DNA of 64,000 nucleotides from Agrostemma githago (GCA_958450325.1 OY288239.1:42427811-42491810), one strand, 5' to 3'. Shown: positions 30,786 through 42,137, counted from the stretch's first letter. Made by a program: numbers and translations. The notes: a model not told the origin generated them from the sequence alone.

Positions 30786-31208
30786 AGATATCGTTCGTTT
30801 TCGTGTACGCGCGTTAGTTTGATAATGAAATGTTATGCAAACGACATTTTAACTAAGCATGCGAATTATATGTTCATCTACGTCATTTTAATGCATTTAG
30901 TCTTATGTCGAAATAATTTAGCATGCGAGGTCCGTTTATGAAAATATAAATGACAAACAACTAGAAGAAATGAAATCGAAAACAAATACAAGTTACGCGG
31001 GCGGAAATACAACCAGGACTATACAAAATAACGAGCAAAATTACAATAAAGGATATAGTAACAATAATATAAGTAAATTAGATGATTAGCGAATGGTATG
31101 ATGCATGATTTTGAAAGAATAAACACGTGATACTAAGCACATGATGACCGAAGTCGCAGAAAAAGGTTTATCGAGGCTTGCAATATGTATAAGGCTCACG
31201 TTGTAGGC

Positions 31209-31317
31209 CACTCGATCGAGTCATGGGACAGACTCGGTCGAGTGCCCCTCGTAAAAACCTTCTGCCTCATTTTTTAGGGCCCACTCAATCGAGTGAGCCA
31301 AGATACTCGATCGAGTG
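31209..31317 (-). repeat. Two pairs of CACTCGATCGAGTG palindromes
   Basis: 14-bp palindromes (some with one or two changes) start at 31209 and 31231, and at 31282 and 31304. Each pair is 22 bp start to start. They lie downstream of the TATA box in the transcribed part of LTR C. Confidence 0.88.
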
Positions 31318-32455
31318 CCCCCTGTTCGAGTTGCTGCTCGCTCTTCGAAATGATGGCAATTCCGAATTTATTAACTTTAAATCGATAACTAACCGAGTTG
31401 CGTAAAAATATTATGTAATTTAAACTCAACTCAGTTTTTCGACGCTCATTAACGTGTAAAGTACGGTTATGAGATCGGTATCGGATATTTAACAAACGTT
31501 GATGAAATCGTTTTAAATTTGATTAAGACGAAATTGATTCCCTCCACGTCACGACATCGTACTAATCTTCACGGATTACGTGATGTTCGATTTCGCGTCA
31601 ACGGGTTTCGTGCTAACCGTGATTGATAAAGACTCCTCGAGCGCGATATTTGACTACGGAGTCAATATCGTTCTCTTAGAGTACGCTTTGAAAAATGATG
31701 TCGAATATGCTTAACGACAAGTTTCCGCGATCACATCACGCCCTTAAGTGTTTAGGGTGGCGCTCCTCGAAAAGGTGCCGCCTCCGATACTACTTGTAAA
31801 GGGATTAGAAGGATCTTAAACGAAACTCGTTTTTAAGTGTGTTCGATCCGAAAGTGATTTAAATATTATATAGTTATACGTGGTATTAATGACGACGATT
31901 ATAAAAATGTTAGACGCGATTGATAATGCGATATAAATGAAAATAAAGGCGTTCTTTTTAGGGGTTGATTCGCTTCAAACAACCAAATATTCGGGGTGGT
32001 AGGATAAGCGATCGGCAACATCGAGTGCAATACTCTCGTATTCGTGTTTCCTTATCCCATCATCCCTCATATTCGATACGTAATAAGCGAATATTTTAAT
32101 GGTGCGATGATGACTAAAATGCTAATGACGAAAACAACAATAAAAAAACGAAAAATACAAAAAACGGAGAAGAGAGGAGAGAAAAGAGAGAAAGCGGGGT
32201 TTGATGACACCCTCAACCTACATGCTTAATTGGCCTCGGAAATGGACTCGTAGTAGCGGCGTGTGTGCGGGAGTATCGAGGATGTAGGGTAAGTTATGGT
32301 GTTTGTGTTTATAGAGACAGTTTTCTCGGTTTTTTGGAGGTTTCGGTCTCGGGTTTGCTAGTGTATGTGTAAAGGCGGTGCCGGGGTTGCAAATGTGCAT
32401 AGTGTATATGTTGCTTAGGGTTGAAAATTTCTGAAATGTGAAGAGGTAAGGGGGG

Positions 32456-32466
32456 GTATTTATAGA
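32456..32466 (-). promoter_or_regulatory. LTR C TATA box
   Basis: CTATAAATACC on the minus strand, followed by a run of C. It lies about 25 bp downstream of the nearest palindrome pair. Confidence 0.6.
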
Positions 32467-32488
32467 AAATGCCCCCCAGCTAAAGGGT

Positions 32489-32597
32489 CACTCGATTGAG
32501 TAGACATGTTGCACTCGATCGAGTGGCCCAAGAAGAGGCTGCTGCTCGGTTTTTGCATGCCCACTCAATCGAGTGGGCTGAGGGACTCGATCGAGTG
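32489..32597 (-). repeat. Two pairs of CACTCGATCGAGTG palindromes upstream of TATA
   Basis: Palindromes start at 32489 and 32512, and at 32562 and 32584 (23 and 22 bp apart). They lie in U3 immediately upstream of the TATA box at 32456-32466. Confidence 0.88.
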
Positions 32598-32973
32598 GGT
32601 TAGGCAGGTGGAGTAAATATAGGAAGGTTGAGATATTTAAGCTTTTGATTGTGATTTGGCTTCTTGAAACATGCATGGCTGGTTTTTTGCCTCAGAAACG
32701 ACTTTGACCGGGTTTTGACTCGGTCGTTAAAAGACGATTTTATTTCCGGTGTCGGTTTTGGCTTAAATTAGTCTTATTTTATTGGAAACGACCCACTGGG
32801 CCTGGATTTGAGGCCGGTTTTGAGAGATTTGTACTCCGCTAAAAGCCCACGTCGGATACTATTGATTCCGAGTCCGTATTCGAGCGTATTAAGTCACGTT
32901 TACGTCCGATCATCATCGGGTGTTTTGTTGGAATCCGCCATAGACACTAGCAGGCAAAATGCGGGTGTCTACA

Positions 32974-32991
32974 GAGCCCCGACTCTAACTG
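32974..32991 (-). other. Polypurine tract of Tat element C
   Basis: On the minus strand AGAGTCGGGGCTC directly precedes the LTR start TGTAGACACC. The corresponding place in element A reads AAAGTGTGGGCTTC. Confidence 0.55.
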
Positions 32992-33573
32992 AGGCTTGGA
33001 CAAGGCGAAAGTCAGAGTAGCCACCAGGCCAATCGAGGGTTATGACCCGGTAGCCTTCCGGTCGGGTCGTTTATAGTTCATTAGACTTGCGTGAAGGGCT
33101 CGCCAACCATAAGTAGAGGGTCATACCTGTCCTGATGATGATAGCTCCGTGGGGAGTAAATGAGCTGCGTGGAGACTTGCTTCTGAAGTCTTGGGTGTAC
33201 CTGTATGCTGACACATAACAATTGGTATGTAACACTTAGGCGAAACACCGACTCATGATGGGGAAATAAAATATTGATTTTTCGAAAATTTCGAAAATTT
33301 TGAATTTCTAGAAAAGTTTAGGAATGCTCGGGACGATTGATTCCTGTATCAGGTTCTAATAAAAACTTGAAGCCTGGGATCGGGCCTACGGACATAGGGC
33401 CCACATGGGTTGAGAAGGCATGGCAGTTGAGGTTGTCATTAGGGTTTCCTATCATAAATACAGGACTCCCTGCTTCAACTTTCTGCATCCCAAGTCAAAA
33501 TCTTTTTTTTCTTCTCAAAATCTTTTAGACTTTTAAGAAGACTCAAATATTTGCTATCGGTATCGAACAATTG
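32992..33573 (-). other. 3' untranslated region of Tat element C
   Basis: No coding sequence. The first 140 bp (to about 33130) are similar to 51192-51340 in element A, with GGTCGGGTCGTTT shared. Confidence 0.55.
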
Positions 33574-35283
33574 ATGGCAATGCTCCTGGCGTGGTCCTAG
33601 TACTTTCGGGACGAGGAAAAGGTTCAGCTGACCCAGATGGGAATTGCTGCTCGCTTCAACGTCTTAGGATTGACTCACACTTCCTAGATGCCTGCCTAAC
33701 GTTTTGGGACACTACCCATCACGTTTTCGCGTTCCACCGTGGAGAGGCGTGCCCTCTTCCCGAAGAAATTGCACCTGTGGACGGTTGGTGCCCTAATGCT
33801 CGCCTTGCTATTCCTCCGTTCTATCCTGACCCAAGGAGGAAGTTGAGGGATTTTCTTGGTTTGTCTCATGTTGAGACGGACCGTAGGGTGCGGGGAGATT
33901 CTCTTTCCTTGTTTGACCTGACCGATAAATTCATGAATACTAGGGACACAAAAGCCACTCCTACTCACAGACGTAGGGCTTTTGCCTTTTGCATGCTGCA
34001 CCGATACGTCTTTGAGGAGAGGATGGAAGCTGACTCGTGCTTGGGTCAGATTAGGTTGATTGGCATAGTTGATCAGATGGAGACGGGTCACAGCCCGGCT
34101 TGGCTGGCAACAGGAGAGATCATTATGGGTTTCGACGCCAGAAGGCTCGACTCGGACCGACAACTGAAGGGGAATACTCGTCTTTTGCAGGTATACGTCT
34201 CGTTTTTTTTTCACGCAAAATTCTGATTTTGCGAGTCACTCGATCGAGTGATCTTGTTGAAGGCCGCCTGCCAGTTCTTAGAGGGGCTACTCGATCGAGT
34301 CAGCCCTGACACTCGATCGAGTGGCTGCTTGCGAACCTAATGTTTGCTTACGGAAATTTGTATTTTTGTCTTGTCAGATTTGGCTGTCCGAGCGCTTGTC
34401 AATCATAGAGCCCCCTATAAGTATATCCAATTATCGTAACAGCCAAGTTAGCTCGAGGAGGCGACAGATAAGCTCGAGTCATTACATAAACCGAGCTTAT
34501 TGGGATGAGGAGCTAAAATTCCACGGTGGTTCCTCTCGAAATTGACGGGGCTGGCCAAGAGGGACCAAGCTCGCTATCTGGTGGTCCTGTCAGTTGACTG
34601 GACTGTCCATATCTACTCGGACCGCATTCTGAGGCAGTTCGGTTCGTCTTAGCGAATCCCTGAGACTAAAGCAATCATTAGCCGTTTCGCTCCAATTGAC
34701 GGACGCTATGTGTGACACGTGGTTACAACGGTGGTTCACCCGTGCCATGTGGACCATACCCAATACTTGCCAATCCGCTTGGGTTTCGAAGTCATATCGG
34801 AAGTGGACTTCCGAGGAGTCAGAGGAGGCCCGTAAAGCTTTGAAGGTTGATGAGGCCTTTGACTTGGTTCGCCGGGAGATGGTGAAAGACAACAGGGGTT
34901 TCTTTGACGAAGGAGAGACGACTCCTTCTACTCTTGTCCGATTGGAGTCGGGTCTTAAGTAACAAACTAAGACTCGAGCTAAGGATGCCGATGCTAGCGG
35001 CTTGCGGGGGCGGCTAAGCCCCCAGACCGACTTGGAAAAGAGGCTTGGGCCAAGACTGGTGGCTAGAAATTGATTGGGTCCGCGTGACCGGTTGCCTGAA
35101 CCAGTGAGGGCACGATTTGGACAGATTGAAGTGATCGAGGACTCAAGTTCGAAGAAACGAGTCTGGGCCAAGGAGGTTCCCGTGGTGATTCGGGAGCGCT
35201 CGCCTCCACGTCGTCGTCAGTGGATGGCCAAGGAGGCCAACGACAAGGGAAAGGGCAAGATGCCCCAAATACCGACTCCTTAG
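33574..35283 (+). pseudogene. Antisense gene of Tat element C (plant-mobile-domain-like), broken
   Basis: The gene lies opposite to gag-pol. A start at ATG 33574 reads MAMLLAWS, meets TAG at 33598, and the frame then shifts near 33655. From there 33660-34190 is open and contains TFWDTTHHVFAFHRGE, which resembles the plant mobile domain found in MULE and gypsy proteins. A phase-0 intron follows at 34191-34377 (GTATAC...TTGTCAG), as shown by the matching gene in element A. The second exon starts IWLSERLSIIEPP and stops at 34545. Coding-like remains in other frames continue to 35283. The intron contains three CACTCGATCGAGTG palindromes. Its function is unknown. Confidence 0.65.
34237..34323 (+). 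repeat. Palindromes in the intron of the antisense gene
   Basis: CACTCGATCGAGTG or a one-base variant begins at 34237, 34288 and 34310. The last two are 22 bp apart, the same spacing as in LTR C. Confidence 0.85.
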
Positions 35284-35463
35284 TTTTCATTATTTAAATA
35301 TTACTATTATTTATTTTATAGTGTCGTGTGCTTTTTGAACTTTTTGGATTTTTTTTTGAATTTTTGCAATTTGTAATTTCCCGAGTTTTTTGGGTTTTTA
35401 GTAATAAATAAAGGAAGTTTATTATTTAAACCGTTCCTGTCTTTTCTCGATTGCAGTGGTTGT

Positions 35464-35512
35464 GCCCTTTTTAGGGGCTGCCTACTTATCCACGATTAGC
35501 GGAATCAAACCA
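35464..35512 (+). promoter_or_regulatory. Conserved block between antisense gene and pol end
   Basis: GGCTGCCTACTTATCC, then GCGGAATCAAACCA and CGTAGTTC. Elements A (54362-54427) and B (61505-61570, inverted) have the same block in the same place. A role in 3'-end formation of the two convergent transcripts is conjecture. Confidence 0.5.
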
Positions 35513-35680
35513 AACGTAGTTCAAATTTTTATAAATTTGCAATCTCGAAATACACCAAGACTATTAGTTCAAGATGTTTACAATAGTTGAATAAATAATT
35601 CTAACTTATTGACTTGCTTTTTTGAAAGTTTATGTAAAAAAACAATTTTAATAAACTTTGCTAATGACATTGAGAAAAGG

Positions 35681-36553
35681 TTAAGGGTAGTAACGCTTTA
35701 GCTGGTCCAGGTTGGTCGGGTTGACAAACTCGTTCCCATCCAGATCCATCGGCATCACAGTTCCGCCTGATAGAACCTTTTTAACTAAATATGGCTCGGC
35801 CCAGTTGGGTTTGAATTTTCCCATCCGGTCTACTGGAAATAAAGCTCGAACGGACTTGAGAACCAAATCCCCTTCCTTGATGTTTCTGGGCCTTACTCTT
35901 TTATTAAAGGCCCGTTGGATCCTCTTCTGATAAATTTAAATATTTTTGAGGGCGCGAGATCGCTGTTCGTCCAATAGAACTAGCGAGTCATACCGCGGTC
36001 GGACCCAATCAGCTTCAGGTACTTGACTTTCTAATAGAATCCTAAGGGACGACACTTCCAACTCGACTGGCTGGACTACTTCCATCCCGTATGTTAGGTA
36101 ATACGGTGTTGCACCGGTTGCGGTGCGGATTGATGTCCGATTTCCCCATAGAGCAAAAGTTATCTTATCGGGCCAATCCCGGTAATTATCAGCCATCTTT
36201 TTGAGTATGGTGACAATTGTTTTATTGGCTGCCTCCACCGCTCCATTTGTTTGGAGACGATAGGGCGAGGATGTATGCCTTTGAATTTTACACTTGGTTA
36301 GCAGGGCCGCTGTTTCGGCTTGGAAGTGGGTCCCGTGATCGCTGATGAACTCATGCGGGATCCCGTATCGGCATATTATTTTGTTCTGGATGAACTTGGC
36401 AACATGCTTGACATTGAAAATACGGTAAGATTCAGCTTCGACCCATTTGGTGAAATAGTCGATAGCTACCAAAATGAAGCAATGTCCACCTGTACCAGAA
36501 GGATTTATTTTCCCGATTATGTCAATACCTCATGGCGAGAACGGCCAGGGTGA
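35681..36553 (-). pseudogene. Integrase of Tat element C
   Basis: The integrase joins element DNA to the genome. The core has VAIDYFTKWVEA, ISDHGTHF and NGAVEAANK, which hold the Asp, Asp and Glu of the DDE triad. The C-terminal end FKPNWAEPYLVKK and LDQLKRYYP closes pol. One TAA at 35936-35938 interrupts the frame where element A has Gln. A stretch with FYFTK-upstream sequence near 36540 is in another frame. Confidence 0.82.
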
Positions 36554-36623
36554 CGTCATGGTATATAGCAAAGATGACGACATATGCTGCACATTGGCGA
36601 AGATTTGACAGTTATGATAATGT

Positions 36624-37223
36624 TTAACATATAACTGGCAATCGGTCTCCATGTTGTTCCAGTAGTATTCGAGTCTCATGATTTTTCCGTAACATCTGGG
36701 CATTCATATGCGGGCCACATTCACCGTCGTGCACTTCGGCCATAACCTTCTCAGCCTCAATTTTATCAACACATAGGAGAAGAGCCCCCTGTGCTGTCTT
36801 TTTGTATAGTTGTCCATCGTCCGTTCGGAGGAACTGGGTTGCCAGCCTCCGTAGGGCTTTCCTGGCTCGAATGTCGGTCCCGGGAGGATATTTCCCGGTT
36901 GTCAGGTATGTTAAGATAGCCTGATACCATGGCTCAGAATCAGCTATCTCAATGTCTTCGATAGCGTGGATATATGCCGGCTCAGACCGTCTTTCGACAC
37001 AAATCGGCATACTGGTCAGGTGATGAGAAATATTCAGTAAAGATGCCAATTTTGAGAGCGCATCTGCAAACTGATTTTCTTCCCGAGGCAAGTATGTGTA
37101 TTCTACCTTTTCGAATTGTTTCTCGAGAACCTTTACTCGTGCCTGGGAGGCTATAAGGTTGACGTTTCGAGTCTTCCATTTTTGGAGTGCTTGATTAATG
37201 ACTAAGGATGAGTCGCCGTGTAC
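36624..37223 (-). pseudogene. Second RNase H end and integrase zinc-binding region, Tat C
   Basis: An open frame at 36624-37091 begins MPREENQFADALSKLASLL, the end of the second RNase H domain, and goes on into the connector to integrase (EPAYIHAIEDIEIADSEPWY). It breaks before the zinc-binding motif of integrase. Sequence to 37223 continues from the preceding frame after a TGA. Confidence 0.75.
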
Positions 37224-37820
37224 TCAGAGGTTTGTGACCCCCAAATCAGCAGCGACTTGTAGCCCATGGATGCATGCTTCGTACTCGACTGCGTTATTAG
37301 TGACATCGAAGTCCAGTTTGATTGACACAGGGGTATGTTCCCTTTTTGGTGCGATTAAAAGAATCCCGACTTCGAACCCTCGGAAATTGGATGCCCCGTT
37401 GAAGTACAAATCCCATGTTTCTGTATCGGTATGGAAAATATCCTCATCTCCGAAGGACCAAGTGTCGGTGTGTCCTTCTTCGGTTACGGGACTATCAGCA
37501 AGGAACTTGGCCACTACCCGACCCTTAATAGCTTTTAAGGGCACGAACTTCAGATCAAACTCTGCCAACATTAGAGTCCATCTAGACATTCTGCCATTGA
37601 GGATGGGCTTTTCGAAGAGGTACTTAATGGGGTCCATTTTGGATAACACCTGCACCTCATAGCTGAGCATATAATGTCGAAGCTTCTTAGTGGCCCAGAC
37701 CAGAGCTAAACACGTTTTCTCGAGCATGGTGTATTTGCATTCATACTCTAAAATCTTTTTGCTGATGTAGTAAATAGCTCGTTCTTCGGAGCCAACCGTC
37801 TGTGCTAGCATAGCTCCCAT
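37224..37820 (-). pseudogene. Tandem RNase H domains of Tat element C
   Basis: The first RNase H removes the RNA template; MGAMLAQTVGSEERAIYYIS and YTMLEKTCLALVWATKKLR mark it. A second, archaeal-like RNase H domain starts at WDLYFNGASNFRGFEVGILL with VTNNAVEYEACIHGL. Having both is the mark of the Tat lineage. The frame ends with TGA at 37224-37226, where Arg would be expected before VHGDS. Confidence 0.85.
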
Positions 37821-37837
37821 GGCTATCTTGGTTGTTG

Positions 37838-38770
37838 TTAGGTATAGCGACTAGGCAAACCGGGTTGAGGTGGCATTAAGACCAGCGGAGTAGGCAGGAT
37901 TTCTTTGATCTTCTCAAAGGCTGCTTGACATTTATCGTCCCACAGTGTTCGTTCTCCCACCTTTAGTTTCTTGAAAATTGTTTCACATACCTTGGTTAAT
38001 TTGGAAACAAAGCGGCTGATATATTGAACTTTCCCGAGAAATCCCCTTATTTCCTTTTCGGTTTTAGGAGGCTTCATCTCGGTAATGACTTTGATTTTAG
38101 CTGGGTCGACTTCGATGCCACGTTGGCTAACGATATGACCCAGTAATTTGCCAGATGTTACCCCGAAACTGCATTTTCGAGGGTTTAGCCTCATGTTGTA
38201 TTTGCGTAATCGGGCGAAGAATTTTCTCAGGGCAGTGATGTGACCGTCCCGGTTTTTAAATTTGACGATCATGTCATCCACGTAAACTTCTACTTCTTTA
38301 TGCATCATGTCGTAGCGGTCCGTTGATACGTGGCTCCGACATTAATGAGACCGAATGGCATGATGGTATAACAGTAAGTACCCCAAGGTGTAATGAAGGT
38401 GGTCTTACTCATATCTTCTTCCGCCATCTTGATCTGATTATACCCGGCATACCCGTCCATAAATGATAGAAGGGTATGATCGGCCGTGTTATCCACCAAT
38501 ATATCGATGTGTTGTAACGGGAGATCGTCTTTCGGGCTCGCCTTGTTAAGATCCCGAAAATCCACGCATACACGCACCTTACCGTCCTCTTTAGGAACCG
38601 GCACGATGTTCGCAACCCAGTCCGGATATTCAGACACTTGTATGAAGCCAGCTTTGCATTGTTTGTCGACTTCTTCTTTGACCTTGAGAGACCATTCGGG
38701 TCTCATTCGGCGAAGCTTCTGCTTAACCGGTTTCTACCCGTCTTTGATCAGTATGTGGTGCTCGGCTATT
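37838..38770 (-). pseudogene. Reverse transcriptase of Tat element C
   Basis: The N-terminal half (to 38305) holds VPKEDGKVRVCVDFRDLNKA and FMDGYAGYNQI. The C-terminal half (38308-37838) holds the active-site YVDD at 38273-38284 and GHIVSQRGIEVDPAKI. The two halves overlap in different frames, so there is a frameshift near 38310 with loss of a few residues. The catalytic Asp pair is intact. Confidence 0.85.
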
Positions 38771-39236
38771 TCCTGGTCTATCCTCGGCATGTCCTTGTAG
38801 GACCGTGCGAAGACGTCTTTGAATTCTTGGAGGAGGCTTGTGAATTGTTGTCTCTCCTCGGGATCTAAGGATAACCCTATCTTAAGCATCTGGGGCTCTA
38901 AGGTTGTTCTCACATTAACGGACTCGGGTTCCTCGATTACCGGATTCCCTTTGCTCTAGTTGCTCGATCAGGTGTGGCGGTAGGGGTACCTGTTCGTCGG
39001 GTTTCTCAATGTCATTGCATAAAATATTTTTGAAACCAGAATTAAAAAGAGACAAGTTGTAAGCAGAACGGTTGTTATTATTGATTGAAAATTTGGAAAA
39101 TAGCTCGAAAACAGCAGTCATCTGATCATTGGTCAGTGGCGGGATAGGTAAGGTGCTCGGGACAGACCCCGAAGCACCAGCAGCAGGAGTAACTAAAGGG
39201 AGAGGGGTTACAGGAGTACAGTGACTCTAGAACCGA

Positions 39237-39337
39237 ACCCCCTAGACTCGATCTCGGACTCTGACTCAGACTCCGACTCGGACTCAGACTCAGACTCAGA
39301 CTCGGAGTCAGACTCAGACTCAGGCACGTCTCCTTCT
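39237..39337 (-). repeat. Ser-Glu codon repeat in polyprotein
   Basis: About 15 copies of a 6-bp unit (GACTCA/GACTCG on plus) encode a run of alternating Ser and Glu on the minus strand, between protease and reverse transcriptase. Confidence 0.75.
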
Positions 39338-39375
39338 CCAGTGACTAGCTTGTAGATCCTTCCTTGACTGTCAGT

Positions 39376-40994
39376 TCACTTGAAAGTCTTCCTCCAGGCC
39401 ATGTTCCCTGTCTCGGAGCCAACATCCAAGATCAGCTTAGTCGGGTCAAACCTATTGCTGCGGAGAATAAGGTTGACCAGGTCTTCTTTTGGAGTCGGGG
39501 CTATGGTTTCTTCCCCGAAAAGTAGCCCTAGCGCGGGCTCAACATTGTTCGCATCTTCAGACTGGATGAGGGCAAACACATCATCCAGAATGTAGTTGCA
39601 GTCCTGGGTCAATTGGGTCCCAGGGTGCACAACATTGGGTTGGTACGGACCAACTTGAATAGCCCCGAATACCGGCGTGACAAAGTAGTCAGTCAGCCGT
39701 GGGCTATAAGGGCTCAAGTAGATACCCTTAATGATGTTGCTGGTCTTTTCAATTCCTGCTCGGACAACGTTGCCCGGAGTAGTAGCATAGCCGAGGCCAA
39801 AGTGAGAGTCTTCATTTTTAAGGACCTCGATAATCTTCCCAGCTGGAAGATTGGGTCGGGAGGTAACCCCCGGAAAGTACCCCAGATTTTGTAGCATCGT
39901 GTCGATACTGCTGGTGAAGTAAGGCCTGAAGAGGTACTCCTCCTCGATCATCCCCACAAAATCGAACCCCCAAAGGTTCGAGCGGCCCGTTGCATTGCAG
40001 CTAGCCACAGTCATAGGGGTTGCTTCCAAGGTGATGACACTATCGTGTAGGGGCAACTTAATTTTTTGGTGGAGAGTGGAGGATACCACTTTGACAGCGT
40101 GGATCCATGGCCTCCCTAGGAGCAGGTTGAAGGAAGAGGTGACATCGATCACCTGAAATTCCAGCTCCTTCTCTACTGGGCCCGTTATGATGGTCAATTT
40201 TATGGCCCCAGCTACCAACTTCGGGCTCCCATCAAAAGCTTGGATGGTCTAAGCAGTCGGAATGTAGTCGGCCTCGGTAATGCCGAGGGCTTAGGCGGTT
40301 CTTAAAGGAAGGACATTAACCGCGAACCCGTCATCAATTAAGGTCATCGGGAGATACTTCCCGCAGCAGATCACCGTAATGTAGAGGGCTAGGTTGTGGG
40401 AAGCCCCGAACATTGGTAGGTCGGCCTCAGAGAAGGTGATCAGTGGGCCTTCTTTCTCAGCTTTGCCCTTTAAGTGGGGCAGGACCGCGGCTACCATTTC
40501 AGCAGGGGTAGCCAAGGAGTCGATCTTAACTTGATCGAGGGCCTTAGTAAGTGCCTCTCGATGTTCTTGTGAACTAACCAGGAGTTGCCATATAGAGAGG
40601 TCAACTCGGGTCTTTTTCAGTTGCTTCAAGAGAGCCATTTTAGCGGCCGGCTCTTCAGAAGCGACTTCCGTCCTGACTGGTTCAGTGACGGTTATCGGGA
40701 TGGTGGTGTCCCTAGAGCTAGTAGCTTGATAGGGACGACCAAGGTGGTTACTGGCTAAGACCTTGGACTTAGCCTTCCGGATCTCCTCAGGAGTAATGGG
40801 GACAACTTCCCCTTTGGCGAGGTACACATCTTCCTCGTCGTCGAACCAGATCTCGTTCACTTGCGGGATAAATGGAGAGATAAGGTGTGAACAGTCAATC
40901 ACCTCCCCGACAAAAATGGCGTGGGAGCTAAAGGGACTGTACTTATTACTTGGCTTGTCTCCGGGTAACAGGATCTTACCACTCTCGATCAAGT
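39376..40994 (-). pseudogene. Aspartic protease region of Tat element C
   Basis: The protease core near 40300-40350 reads LIDDGFAVNVLPLR, in place of the usual D-S/T-G active site. After two stops at about 40255-40290, the frame 40218-39376 holds LLLGRPWIHA, the conserved C-terminal protease motif, and a long spacer. Upstream to 40992 the linker after gag is open. The odd Asp-Asp-Gly needs alignment to tell decay from lineage usage. Confidence 0.7.
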
Positions 40995-41643
40995 CCTAGA
41001 TCAGATGCTTCAACTTCCAACATTTTTCGGTATCATGCCCATTGCCTTGGTGGTATTGACAACAGGCTTGGGCATTATAGCTCTTGGAACATTGCTCGAC
41101 CAAGACTTTAGGAGTTGGGCCTATCGGTTGGATTAGGCCTTTTGATGATAGCCTTTATAAGGCATAGGTATAGGTGGTACCTATATCAGTGAATACCCGA
41201 GGTGGGGTATTTTTCTTGGACGAGGCATCTAGTAGATTGACCGCATCAAAAATGCTGCGGGCTGCAGCTTGGGGCTTAGTAGTGGGAGAGGAAGCCCCTT
41301 TATATCCCTTGCTAGAGGCCTTCGTAAGGCCCTCTAGCCTCAGGTCGTCCTCGATTCTCATACCCATTTCAGTAAGAGTGGTGAAATTGGGTATGATAGC
41401 TTACCGGAGATGGACCCGGTAGGAGGGGAGGAGGTTCTTTACAAAGGCCTCCACTAAATCTTTCTCACTGAGCTTATCGACTAGTTTCACGCTCTCGACC
41501 CTCCAGCGTTGAAGGTATTTGGTAAAACCTTCCTTGGGCTCCTGGGCCATAACCTCCAAGGAGCGCATTGTGGTCTGGATTTCGGTATTATCAGCGTAAT
41601 TCCGAGCAAACTCAGTAGCCACATCATCCCAAGTTGGGTATTT
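40995..41643 (-). pseudogene. gag of Tat element C, C-terminal part
   Basis: The frame 41622-41401 contains FTKYLQRWRVESVKLVDKLS, a Retrotrans_gag-type stretch. Near 41010-41060 CQYHQGNGHDTEKCWKLKHL has a C-x2-H-x4-H-x4-C knuckle. A TAG at 40996-40998 stands where Gln fits. The N-terminal part is cut off by the Athila LTR at 41644. Confidence 0.75.
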
Positions 41644-41940
41644 TGATATGCCTAATTTATATCGTCTTTCCTTCTTGCTTTACATTGTTTTCCTTAGTTT
41701 AATCGCTCTTAGAAGCGGTTTTTGTGCTACTAATGTCTTCTCTACTGATATTTTGTGTTTCTAGGTTCGTATGGCGAGATCGCGGGTCTTTTAGCCCATT
41801 TCTACGTCGTAAGGACTGATTCCGAGTCACGAGATATTCATGGAACCAAGGAAAAGCAAGAAGAAGTCATCCACCGCGACCGGGAAGCCCATCGTGGCCG
41901 AGACAAAGCGTGCCAAAGATCAGAGGCTACTGTGAAGCCT

Positions 41941-42080
41941 TCCCGACCGAGAACATCACCATCTCGGTCGGGACCGAAGGTCTTCCCGAGCGGGACCAAG
42001 CCTTCCCGACCGAGAACATCACCATCTCGGTCGGGACATGAGGTTTTCTCGGTCGGGACCAGAGGTCTTCCCGAGCGGGA
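41941..42080 (+). repeat. Seven phased 12-bp palindromic motifs
   Basis: TCCCGACCGAGA, TCTCGGTCGGGA or TCCCGAGCGGGA start at 41941, 41962, 41984, 42004, 42025, 42047 and 42069, that is every 20-22 bp. The first two, and the fourth and fifth, also pair as 12-bp hairpins with 9-nt loops. Confidence 0.9.
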
Positions 42081-42128
42081 CCATTACCTTCCCGCTTCAT
42101 CGTTTGATTTTTCTCACTTATGGAACAC

Positions 42129-42137
42129 TATATATAG
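42129..42137 (+). promoter_or_regulatory. Athila LTR TATA box
   Basis: TATATATAG about 50 bp downstream of the palindrome array. Confidence 0.6.

Larger units (their letters stand above)
30395..32973 (-). mobile_element. 3' LTR of Tat element C (2.58 kb)
   Basis: On the plus strand it runs from TGTGGACATG to GGGTGTCTACA. The end matches LTR A (49025-51191), and the polypurine tract lies just outside. On the minus strand U3 (about 510 bp) holds two palindrome pairs, a TATA box is at 32456-32466, and the long R/U5 part has two more palindrome pairs and a block shared with LTRs A and B. Confidence 0.8.
30395..41643 (-). mobile_element. Tat-lineage Ty3/gypsy element C (5' part missing)
   Basis: On the minus strand the order is gag (41643-40995), protease (near 40300), a Ser-Glu-rich linker, reverse transcriptase, two RNase H domains, integrase (ending 35681), a plus-strand antisense gene, polypurine tract and 3' LTR. 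The second RNase H domain and the antisense gene are typical of the Tat lineage (Ogre/Retand-like). The 5' end is cut by an Athila insertion at 41644. The reading frames hold many stops and frameshifts. Confidence 0.85.
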
